Source: Paraniabella hibiscisoli (lineage in GTDB: Bacteria; Bacteroidota; Bacteroidia; Chitinophagales; Chitinophagaceae). Taken from it: a stretch of DNA of 64,000 nucleotides. Below, piece by piece: positions 20,208 to 29,290 of this stretch; positions within the stretch are counted from its first letter, which is position 1; every line of letters begins with the position of its first letter. The stretch is from assembly GCF_022512515.1 (NCBI RefSeq), contig NZ_JAKWBK010000001.1:930001-994000 (forward strand), in the 5' to 3' direction. The notes under the pieces are model-generated. The model worked only from the letters and a program-made list of their open reading frames with translations, was not told the origin of the DNA and made no database searches. A program made the position numbers and the translations under genes.

Positions 20208-21742
20208 TTACTCCCACTCAATAGTGGCAGGAGGCTTACTGCTTATATCATACACTACGCGGTTTATACCACGTACATTATTAATGATTTCATTGCTTAC
20301 ATCGGCCAGGAAATCGTAAGGTAAATGCGCCCAGTCTGCCGTCATACCATCCACACTGGTCACCGCACGCAATGCCACCGTGAATTCGTAAGTACGCTCA
20401 TCACCCATCACGCCTACGCTTTTTACCGGTAACAAGATCGTTCCAGCCTGCCAAACCGTTGCATATAATCCTGTTTCCTTTAAGGCATTGGTATAAATAT
20501 GATCGGCTTCCTGCAAGAGTCTTACTTTTTCTTCGGTTACTTCTCCCAATATCCTGATGGCTAAACCCGGACCCGGGAAAGGATGGCGATCGATAAGGTT
20601 TGCGGGAATGCCTAATTCACGGCCCACTTTTCTAACTTCATCTTTAAACAGATAACGCAGCGGCTCTACCAGCTCCATTTTCATAGTGGCTGGTAACCCA
20701 CCTACATTGTGGTGCGATTTGATGGTTACCGAAGGGCCATGTACCGAAACGCTTTCTATCACATCCGGATAGATGGTTCCCTGCCCCAATAGTTCAATAT
20801 TTTCCAGTTTGGCGGCTTCCTGTTGAAATACCTCTATAAATAAGCGGCCAATGATCTTTCTTTTGGCTTCAGGATCAGCGTTATCCTTCAATTCGTCATA
20901 AAACATCTGGCTGGCATTAACACCTTTAACGTTCAGCCCCAGTTGTTTATATGTTTCTAATACATCCTCAAATTCATTCTTACGTAATACGCCATTGTCA
21001 ACAAATATGCCGTATAGCTTATCCCCGATAGCTTTATGAATCAAAGTAGCCGCTACCGTGCTGTCTACCCCGCCACTCAGCGCCATTATTACCTGGCGAT
21101 CACCAATTTGCTGCTTTAATGCCGCAACGGTATCGGTAACGAAATGCGCGGGTGTCCAATCCTGTGCACAGCCGCAGATATTTACCAAAAAGTTTTTTAA
21201 GATCTGTTTCCCTCGGTGCTGTGATATACTTCGGGGTGAAACTGGAGACCATATAAAGGATTAGTATCTTGTTTGTTCTTAAAAGCCGCTACGGGTATAC
21301 TGTCTGTAGTAGCCAATACTTCAAATCCTTCGGGCAATTCCAGTATACTGTCTCCGTGGCTCATCCATACCTGGCTTTTAACGCTTACGCCGTGCATGAG
21401 CACATCGGTTTCGTCGTTTACTGTCATGGAAGCGCGACCATACTCCCGCTTGCTGCTTTTTTCCACTCGTCCGCCATAATTTTTGGCAGTAAGTTGAGCT
21501 CCATAGCAAATACCCAGTACAGGCAGGTCCTTTACGATATCTTTTATACCGATAACAGGTGCATTTGGGTCGTTTACCGAAAACGGCGAGCCGGAAAGAA
21601 TAATTCCTTTTAAATTGCCATCGATTTCGAATGGTTTTGAGTAGGGTATAATTTCGCAGTAAACATTGGCTTCACGTACTGCCCTTGCAATAAGTTGGGT
21701 ATATTGAGAACCAAAATCGAGAATAAGTATCCTTTCCGTCAT
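20208..21742 (-). CDS. guaA: GMP synthase (glutamine-hydrolysing)
   Basis: Converts XMP to GMP with ATP and glutamine. Repaired length is about 511 aa. N-terminal class I amidotransferase: [20 protein letters not shown], nucleophile Cys in [10 protein letters not shown], His-Glu in [13 protein letters not shown] pyrophosphatase domain: [15 protein letters not shown] (P-loop SGGVDS). C-terminal dimerisation domain ends [18 protein letters not shown]. The frame breaks at the T-run 21207-21209 (plus strand); one more base gives [15 protein letters not shown] and joins the two domains. The start ATG lies 7 bases after a -7 element, so the message is almost leaderless. guaB, the preceding step, lies 4 kb away. 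Confidence 0.96.
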
Positions 21743-21749
21743 AATGCGG

Positions 21750-21757
21750 CGAAGGTA
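21750..21757 (-). promoter_or_regulatory. -7-like element of guaA
   Basis: TACCTTCG on the minus strand, one mismatch from TAnnTTTG, 7 bases before the guaA ATG. A TTG lies 17 bases upstream, slightly closer than usual. Confidence 0.4.
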
Positions 21758-21868
21758 ATATTAATTTGAGATTCCAACCCGATCAACCAAGGCAAGTTTT
21801 TCAATTTAGATTCGATTTTATAAATAATAAATATCTTAACACTTTTCGATAACTCTTAAACAGATGGT

Positions 21869-22587
21869 ATGAAATACTTAGGCTTAATATTAATAACTGT
21901 TTTGGCAATCAGCTCCTGCAATATTATTGACAGCAAACGCATTAAAGGCAGTGGGAAGGTTACCACGAAAACCTATGATCTGAAAAACTTCTCCAATCTC
22001 GACCTGGGCTCGAGCATGGAGGTTTACATAACCCAGGCAAACGATTACAGCGTAAAAATCGAAACGGATGATAATCTTTTTCCTACCTGGATGTGCAGGT
22101 ACACGATGGCAATACGTTGGAGGTGGATGTGAAGGACAATATTAACCTGGATGCCAGCGGTGAAGTAAAAGTATATATTGCCGCACCGTTATTGGACAAA
22201 GTTGATCTTTCAGGAGCCGCTCAATTGCATACGGAGGGCAAATTTGCACAGGATAAAAAGATAGCATTTGACCTGTCTGGCGCATCAAGCGGTAATATTT
22301 CGGTGAGGGCGCCCATGGTGGAATTAGAAGCATCCGGCGCCAGTACATTAACGGTAGATGGAGAATGTAAAGATATAAAGGCCAGTGCTTCCGGAGCCTC
22401 CACGATTAATTCCTTTGATCTGAAATCAGAAAATGCTGACGTCGAAGCCTCCGGTGCGAGCACGGTACGTGTATTTAGTAGTTTGAAATTGAATGCCAGA
22501 TCGCATGGAGCCAGCTCAGTTAAATATAAAGGCAACCCTCAGGTTACGCAGGATGTTAGCGGGGCCAGCAGCGTGGGAAAGGATTAA
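21869..22587 (+). CDS. head GIN domain lipoprotein (DUF2807)
   Basis: Repaired length is about 239 aa. Lipoprotein signal with lipobox Cys in VLAISSCNIID. The body begins IKGSGKVTTKTYDLKNFSNL, typical of DUF2807, and is a right-handed beta structure whose repeats recur as SGAAQL, SGASSG, ASGASTL, ASGASTI and SGASSV. The family is common on Bacteroidota outer surfaces, with no settled function. The T-run near 22077-22081 is one base short; repair joins the halves at YLDVQVHDGN. It converges with the SelW-like gene, and its terminator hairpin probably lies inside that gene's 3' end. Confidence 0.87.
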
Positions 22588-22621
22588 GGAGATGACTTTT
22601 GACAGCACTATTAATGCAATA

Positions 22622-22900
22622 TCATTTTTTATCAGAATGCCCCAGGCTCATGCCTGGGTTTATTTTATCCCGCAGGAGTTGCTTTAACTCCTTAATCTCT
22701 ATGAAACCACCATTGGCCTTGCGATCAAACACTAATTGATCATCTACAGAAATAGCAAACACACCGCTAATAGTCCCAGGTTTTAGTATAACTGCTTCAA
22801 TATGATCCGTAAAAGTGGTTAAGAATTCCTGCGCCATATAGGCGGCGCGTAACATCCAGCCGCATTTTGGGCAATATTCTATGGTGATGGTTGGTTTCAT
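22622..22900 (-). CDS. SelW/SelT/SelH (Rdx) family thioredoxin-fold protein, Cys form
   Basis: 92 aa, intact. Redox motif CxxC in EYCPKCGWMLRAAYMAQE close to the N-terminus, followed by SGVFAISVDDQLVFDRK and FIEIKELKQLLRDKI, matching the short Rdx/SelW family. The Cys-x-x-Cys form replaces the Cys-x-x-Sec of animal selenoprotein W, so no selenium machinery is needed. The last codons overlap a GC hairpin (22641-22658) that probably terminates transcription from the opposite gene. Confidence 0.85.
   Translation of the reverse strand: MKPTITIEYCPKCGWMLRAAYMAQEFLTTFTDHIEAVILKPGTISGVFAISVDDQLVFDRKANGGFIEIKELKQLLRDKINPGMSLGHSDKK
22641..22658 (+). terminator. terminator of the DUF2807 gene, inside the SelW-like CDS
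   Basis: Perfect hairpin CCCAGGC-TCAT-GCCTGGG followed on the plus strand by TTTATTTTAT. It lies 54 bases after the DUF2807 stop and within the 3' coding end of the convergent gene. Confidence 0.7.
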
Positions 22901-22969
22901 GATGTAAATTTAAATTCTAGCCGGATATAGACATTTTCTAAATCAGATTATATATTGACTAAACATATC

Positions 22970-23000
22970 TTGTACCCAAAGTTGATTCATTTTAGGTTTG
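22970..23000 (+). promoter_or_regulatory. promoter of the LytS-LytTR operon
   Basis: TTG at 22970-22972, 20 bases, then TAGGTTTG at 22993-23000, matching the Bacteroidota consensus. The ATG at 23016 follows 15 bases later. Confidence 0.65.
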
Positions 23001-23015
23001 TGAAAACTAATAAAT

Positions 23016-24858
23016 ATGAAGTTCACGCCCATAAAATATTTTTTACTGCTGCAGCTATTAATCGTTTCCATGTTGGTCGAGGCGCAAAAGCAGGATTTTA
23101 TCCGCATCGGTCCTGTTTATCTGGAGCGTAATGACCAAAATTTAAAGTCGTTGCCCTACCTGAAATACGATGGGAAAGGTATTGTTGATATACGATCAGC
23201 AACTGCACAGGAAAAAGCTAATGCGAACCTGTACGAAAAATTAATAACAATAGATCATGAAAAGAAATGGTACGGAGCTTTCTGGAGTTTTGGCGACCCA
23301 TCCAAATCTGTTGTGGCTTCTTTTGAGAACAATAATGATGAAATTTATGTATCTGAAATAAAAGGGCGGGGGTTTCTTGTTAATGGAAGCGCTTATGTAG
23401 AATTAGCGGATGTGCTCCTCGACGAAACGAATGCACATAGCTACAGGTATCATGTAATAAAAAATGACCAGGAAGAAATTGTACCCTGGAAAAAACCGGA
23501 CCAGTTTATTAAAACCAGTGATGGTAAATTTTCATTTGCTTACCTGGGCAAATTTTCAGGAGGCCCAGGGCAACAGATAAAAATTGAGATTTACAATACT
23601 AAAAATTATGCAGATCGTTCTTCTATACTGATAGAATGGGTGAAGATACAAACACCAATCATATCAGGCACGATCAGGTATCAAGTAAAACAACTCCGCG
23701 GCATTTTTGATGCCGGTGTGATTGGCATCAACCCAGATTATAAAAGAAATTTCCCGCAGTATAGTTTAGAAAAAGAAGCAAAAAGGTCGAACTTCGTCAG
23801 TACTGCCAATGCGCAGCATACAATCATTTATGCTGCAGATTCTTTGGTTGATATAAGCCTTACCACTCACAACAATCCAGCCGTTTCGACCAATGTGTAT
23901 CTTGTCAAAAAAGAAAATGGTAAAGAAAATCGTATTCTGATAGGTGGCAGACAAAACAAAAAAGTAAATATTCCCCGTGCCCTGTGGCAGGAACCAGGTG
24001 ATTATAAAATTGAGTTTGTTCCTTTTGCTATAGTGAAAAGAAGTGACCGTGCCAACAAAACCGGGATGTATGAACAGGAGTTTCCCGACAAAAAATTTGT
24101 TTATGATCTCACTGTGTTGCCCGACAAAAATCAAAGTATTAAGGTAAGTATCAGCTTCATAGTTTTTACGGCTATCGCGTTAACACTCCTCGTACTATTC
24201 TTTATGATATTAAGCAAGTATAGAAGCAGGCTAAAGTTCGAAAAAATACAAAGAAGAGGAGAGCAGGCCCAAAGCCAGTTACAGTCCATACGATCACAGC
24301 TTAATCCTCACTTTATCTTCAATGCACTTTCGGGCATTCAAACATTGATGAATAAAAATGAAATTGATACGGCCAACGAGTACCTCTCTAAGTTTGCCAG
24401 ACTAACCAGAAGGGTTTTGGACGATGCAGATAAAGACCAGGTGAGCCTGGCTGACGAAGCTGCCCTTTTGGATGACTACCTGAAAATGGAGCAACTTCGA
24501 TTTGGGTTTCAATATAATATTACTATAGATGATAAGCTTAGCGAGGATACATTAATACCCATTATGCTATTGCAACCGCTGGTAGAAAATGCGGTAAAAC
24601 ATGGTATCGTTGATAAGAAAAAAACGGTCTCATTGAGGTCAGCTTTTCAAAAAGCGGTGAGAACTTAATTTTAAAAGTGACCGATAATGGTGATGGTTTT
24701 GATACAGAAAAAACTGCTACCGGAAAAGGGCTGGAGCTCACCCAAAACCGGGTATCTTTATCCAATACTATTTATAAAAATACACCGTTGAACTTTTCTA
24801 TTGAAGCTACAACTACCGGCACCACCGCAATCATCATTCTAAAAACTGGTTATCATGA
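23016..24858 (+). CDS. LytS-type sensor histidine kinase
   Basis: Repaired length is about 614 aa. Signal peptide (MKFTPIKYFLLLQLLIVSML), a long extracytoplasmic sensor region (about 25-375) with beta-rich segments of no recognised family, one membrane helix (ISFIVFTAIALTLLVLFFMI), then the His_kinase domain (PF06580 type) with SQLNPHFIFNALSGIQTL containing the phospho-acceptor His, and HATPase_c with QPLVENAVKHGIV and DNGDGF. Two A-runs are one base short (24618-24624 and about 24840). Repair of the second gives the ending LKNWLS and a TGA that overlaps the ATG of the regulator gene, a tight coupling expected for a kinase-regulator pair. Confidence 0.9.
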
Positions 24859-25604
24859 ACGCCATAATTGTAGACGATGAGCCCCATAATATCGAAAACC
24901 TGCAGATTCTCCTGGAAAGGCATTGCCCCGATATCAATATCGTTGCGACAGCAGATCACATTGACGAGGCGATCAATATTATTAATACCCGAAAGCCGGA
25001 TGTGGTTTTCCTGGATATAGTTCTGGGTAAACAAACCGGGTTTGATTTGCTGGCCCGGTTAACAGAAAAGAACTTTGAAGTAATTTTTGTAACGGCCTAC
25101 GATCAATATGGGGTTCGGGCTGTGAAATCTGCCGCATTGGATTATCTACTGAAACCTGTAGATATAGCCGAATTAAAAGCATCTGTTGACAAGGCTTCTG
25201 AAAAAATAAAACAAAAGAAAAAGAATACGCAGCTCGATTTCCTGATGGAGTATATCACTCAGAAAGACAAAGTGCCGGGCAAAGTTGCCCTACCCTTAAG
25301 AAATGAGGTCCGTTATATTGAAATCAACGATATCGTACGATGTGAGGCTACCAATTCGTACACCTGGTTCTACTTGAAAAATAAAGAAAAAATACTGGTG
25401 TCCAAATCGTTAAAAGAGTATGACGATCTTTTTAACACACAGGGTTTTATCCGGTGTCATCAAAGTCACCTGATTAATATATCTTTCGTCAAAAGCATGC
25501 TAAGAGAAGATAGCGGGGCATTGTTGATGCAGGACGGCGAAAAAATTCCTATTTCAAAAGCCAAAAAAGATATGGTGAAGCTGGCGCTTGCAAAAAGCCC
25601 TTAA
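24855..25604 (+). CDS. LytTR-family response regulator
   Basis: 249 aa, intact. Receiver domain with Asp7-Asp8 (IIVDDEPHNIENL), acceptor Asp54 in VVFLDIVLGKQTG, Thr in VTAYDQYGV and Lys in YLLKPVD. C-terminal LytTR DNA-binding domain with VRYIEINDIVRCEATNSYT, KEYDDLF and FIRCHQSHLINISFV. The start codon overlaps the stop of the kinase gene upstream (ATGA), so the two form an operon. LytTR proteins bind paired direct repeats upstream of targets; I see no clear target here. A strong bidirectional terminator follows. Confidence 0.94.
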   Translation: MNAIIVDDEPHNIENLQILLERHCPDINIVATADHIDEAINIINTRKPDVVFLDIVLGKQTGFDLLARLTEKNFEVIFVTAYDQYGVRAVKSAALDYLLKPVDIAELKASVDKASEKIKQKKKNTQLDFLMEYITQKDKVPGKVALPLRNEVRYIEINDIVRCEATNSYTWFYLKNKEKILVSKSLKEYDDLFNTQGFIRCHQSHLINISFVKSMLREDSGALLMQDGEKIPISKAKKDMVKLALAKSP

Positions 25605-25651
25605 CTACACCGCCTTTATAAAAACGTACTATTCTATGCCGGTTAATTAAA

Positions 25652-25699
25652 AATGGTTGATCTGTTGACCAGAATACTATTATCAACAGATCAACCATT
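25652..25699. terminator. bidirectional terminator between LytTR and guaB
   Basis: Perfect 17-bp inverted repeat (25652-25668 with 25683-25699) around a 14-nt loop, between two converging genes. Its outer bases are A-T rich on both sides, so it can work in both directions. Confidence 0.75.
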
Positions 25700-25718
25700 C
25701 AACGAGTTAACTAATCAG

Positions 25719-27214
25719 CTACTTCCTGCTATAATTCGGTGCTTCTCTTGTTACCACCACATCATGCGGGTGACTTTCGTTCATGCCCGCATTTGTAATA
25801 CGCACAAACTGAGCTTTCTTCAGATCAGCGATACTCTTTGCTCCGCAATAGCCCATACCGGCACGTAAACCACCTACATATTGATAAATAACTTCTTTTA
25901 GAGAGCCTTTAAAAGCCACACGCCCTTCAATACCTTCGGGTACAAATTTCTTTACATCATCTTCCGGATCCTGGAAATAACGATCGCTGCTTCCGGTAGC
26001 CATAGCACCCAGGGAGCCCATGCCCCGGTAAGATTTAAACTTACGACCCTCGAAAATAATCGCTTCGCCCGGGCTTTCTTCCGTACCGGCAAATACGCTT
26101 CCCATCATCACACAATCCGCTCCTGCCGCTAAAGCCTTAACCATATCTCCTGTATAACGGATACCACCGTCAGCAATCAATGGAATGCCTTTTTTAGAAA
26201 GGGTTTTGGCCGCTTCCATAATGGCACTTAATTGAGGCATACCTGCACCGGCCACAATACGCGTGGTACAAATAGAACCCGGACCAATACCCACTTTTAC
26301 TGCATCAGCGCCCGCTTCGGCCAGCGCCAGGGCGCCAGCTGCTGTACCTACATTTCCGGCTACCACATTCAGCTTTTTAAAATTCTTTTTCACTTTCTTC
26401 AAGGCATCAATTACGCCTTTTGTATGACCATGTGCACTATCTAATACCACCAGGTCAACGCCAACAGTCTGCAAGGCACTGATGCGATCCAGCACATCGG
26501 CAGTAATTCCAATGCCCGCACCTACTAACAATCTTCCAAAAGAATCTTTTATGGCATTAGGGAAACTGGTTACCTGCAAAATATCGCGATAAGTAATTAA
26601 TCCTACCAGCTTCCCCTGCTTGTCTACCACAGGTAGCTTTTCAATTTTATGCTGGCGTAGAATTGTTTCTGCCTTTTAAGATCGGTGCCAGCCGGGGCTG
26701 TAACCAGGTTTTCGCTGGTCATTACTTCTTTCACTTTCCTGGAAGGATCTTGTTCAAAACGCAGATCACGATTGGTAAGAATACCTTTTAACCTGTGATT
26801 GCCATCTATAATAGGTATGCCTCCGATCTTGTTCTCTTTCATCAACCTCAACGCATCACCAATCGTTTCATCTTCCAAAAGCGTCAAAGGGTCTAAAATC
26901 AAACCGCTCTCACTTCTTTTTACCTTGCGCACATGGGCAGCCTGCTGCTCAATGCTCATATTTTTATGAAGTATGCCCAATCCGCCCTCGCGTGCCATTG
27001 CTATTGCTAATGCCGCTTCGGTAACGGTATCCATTGCCGCTGATAAAATGGGGGTATTTAGCGTTATATCTTTTGTAAGACGGGTACGTATGTCAACATC
27101 TCTTGGTAACACCTCGCTGTAAGCCGGTACCAACAGTACATCGTCAAACGTTAAACCTTCTAATGCTATTTTGGGGGAATTTGCAGTTGCTGCAGAATTA
27201 TTTCTTGTTGCCAT
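25719..27214 (-). CDS. guaB: IMP dehydrogenase
   Basis: Oxidises IMP to XMP with NAD, the first committed step to GMP. Repaired length is about 498 aa. N-terminal catalytic part [20 protein letters not shown], then two CBS domains (about 105-215, with [17 protein letters not shown]), then the barrel with [19 protein letters not shown] and the catalytic Cys in [13 protein letters not shown], and the [16 protein letters not shown] phosphate site. The T-run 26674-26677 is one base short, splitting the second CBS domain; repair gives [22 protein letters not shown] at 27214 is chosen over a TTG two codons upstream. With guaA it covers GMP synthesis. Confidence 0.96.
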
Positions 27215-27217
27215 GTG

Positions 27218-27225
27218 CAAAATTA
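27218..27225 (-). promoter_or_regulatory. -7 element of guaB
   Basis: TAATTTTG on the minus strand, an exact TAnnTTTG match only 3 bases before the ATG at 27214, which implies a leaderless mRNA. No good -33 element is visible. Confidence 0.45.
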
Positions 27226-27396
27226 AGGGAATGACAATAAACTGGAAAATCGAAAATGAAGATTACACTTAATTCAGTCCCGCAACAACCTTATGGCTTC
27301 TACTTTGTTTATTATTCAATCGTTTGAAAAGCGACAGGCATTTGTCAGGCTTTTGTCCATCTTTTATATAGGCTTTATATTCTCGAACATCTACCC

Positions 27397-27404
27397 TACA
27401 TTTG
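27397..27404 (+). promoter_or_regulatory. -7 element of zwf
   Basis: TACATTTG, an exact TAnnTTTG match 50 bases before the zwf ATG. The -33 region has no clear TTG. Confidence 0.45.
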
Positions 27405-27454
27405 CCGGATAACAACGTGTTGATACACTCTTTAGTAAGAGTAAAACCTTTAGC

Positions 27455-28980
27455 ATGCAAAGAGATTTAGAAAACAGAAAGCCCAAAGCTACCATCCTTT
27501 TTATTTTTGGTGGTAGTGGCGACCTTAACCAACGCAAACTAACTCCAGCCTTATTCAATTTATGTATAGATGGACTGATGCCGGAAAAATTTGCCATTAT
27601 AGGCACCGGCAGAACGGATTATAGTAACGATAAGTTCAGAGATCATTTATTGGGCGGTATCAAAGAATTTTCCGTCGTAAAGAAAACCCTCCCGGTAGCT
27701 GGGAAGACTTTTCCGAACATATTTCTTATTTAAGAATGGATGTGGACCAGCCTGCATCTTATGAACCGATTAAAGAAATTATCGACAAATATGAAGCTGA
27801 GTGGGGCAATGCTGCAGAAGTAATTTTCTACCTGGCCGTCGCGCCGCAGCTGGTTCCTGAAATCACGACCAACCTTCATGGCCTGCAATTAGATAAATCG
27901 AAAGATTGCATGCGTATTGTTGTAGAAAAGCCTTTTGGGCATGACCTGAAGAGTTCCAAAGAGCTGAATAAATTGTTGACGGATATGTTTGACGAAAGCC
28001 AGATCTATCGCATCGACCATTATTTAGGAAAAGATACGGTACAGAATATCCTCGCGCTTCGTTTTGCCAATGCCTTGTTTGAGCCGTTATGGAACAGTAA
28101 TTATATCGATCATGTACAGATCACTGCGTCGGAAACAGTGGGTGTGGAAGACCGTGGCGGTTATTACGAGCGTTCGGGGGCGTTGCGCGATATGGTGCAG
28201 AATCATATTTTACAGTTATTATGCATGGTAGCTATGGAAGCGCCGGTATCTTTTAATGCCGATGAAATTCGCAATAAGAAATCGGATGTACTGAATGCGA
28301 TCCGCAAGATCAAAAAAGAAGATGTTCAAAAATACGCGGTTCGTGGTCAATACTCGCAGGGATGGATGCAGGGTAAAGAAGAAAAAGCCTATCGTGATGA
28401 GAAAGGTGTAAACCCTAATTCTGGTGTTGAAACATTTGCTGCAGTGAAGTTTTATGTAGACAACTGGCGCTGGCAGGGTGTACCTTTTTACGTGCGTACC
28501 GGTAAGTTTTTAAAGGAAAAAACCACCCTGATCACCATACAATTTAAAGAAGGACCTAAGTATGCCTTCCCGCCGGAAGCATCAGAAACCTGGCGCTCAA
28601 ACAGGCTCACTATCAGCATACAACCCGAAATGGATATCCGGTTGCGTTTCCAGGCAAAGCGTCCCGGGCAAACAATGTCGCTGAATCCGGTAAACATGGT
28701 ATTCAGCTATAATGAAACCTTCCAGGAACCACAGCCCGAGGCTTATGAAACCTTACTGCTAGATGCTATGATGGGCAACCCTACGCAGTTTATGCGTGGC
28801 GACCAGGTAGAAATTGCCTGGGAAGTAATTGAGCCGATTCTGGACACCTGGGAAAAACGCCCGCCGGTGGATTTCCCTAACTATGCCCCGGGAAGCTGGG
28901 GACCAGAAGATGCAGAAGCACTGATCGCTAAAGACGGCAGAAACTGGATCACATTACCTCCCGGTAAAAAAGAGCATTAA
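27455..28980 (+). CDS. zwf: glucose-6-phosphate 1-dehydrogenase
   Basis: First step of the oxidative pentose-phosphate pathway, making NADPH. Repaired length is about 508 aa. NADP-binding loop IFGGSGDLNQRKLTPALF at the N-terminus, active-site motif RIDHYLGKDTVQN, then GVEDRGGYYERSGALRDMVQNH and the C-terminal NYAPGSWGPEDAE. The T-run 27668-27671 is one base short; repair gives FRRKENPPGSWEDFSEHIS and joins the short N-terminal piece to the rest. It stands alone with its own promoter and a terminator at 29002-29034. gnd, two steps later, lies 9 kb downstream on the other strand, so they are not one operon. Confidence 0.96.
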
Positions 28981-29001
28981 AAGTTTACTTTGTAAGATAT
29001 T

Positions 29002-29034
29002 AAATGGCGGCAACCGAAAAAGTTGCTGCCATTT
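29002..29034 (+). terminator. terminator of zwf
   Basis: Hairpin AAATGGCGGCAAC/GTTGCTGCCATTT (one G-T pair) around a 7-nt loop, followed by TTTATTTTT, starting 22 bases after the zwf stop. The rest of the gap up to 29290 shows nothing recognisable. Confidence 0.8.
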
Positions 29035-29290
29035 TTATTTTTCGCTGGGTTATTGCACCTGCAGATAAGCATTCACTACAAACCTCTCCGGAAATATTTT
29101 TAACAAAATAACTTTATTATTCATCTGTAACTTAGTTTTCTAAACTACTGCCGATGAGACATTTTGCTTTCCTTTCTTTAATGATATCCAGGAAGAATAA
29201 CCTGATATCGGTAATCTTGATAAGACTACATGTTAAAAATGAATCCGGTTTGCAAGTAACATTTTGACGCACTTATACGAAGTAGCTTCA

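Noticed and set aside
25719..27214. Programmed frameshifts in guaB, zwf and others
   Set aside because: No slippery heptamer with a downstream stem is conserved among the sites, and the repairs are always a single base in a run, often with the wrong direction or place for known programmed events.
27269..27460. 63-residue minus-strand frame between guaB and zwf
   Set aside because: It overlaps the zwf promoter and start and has no coding features.
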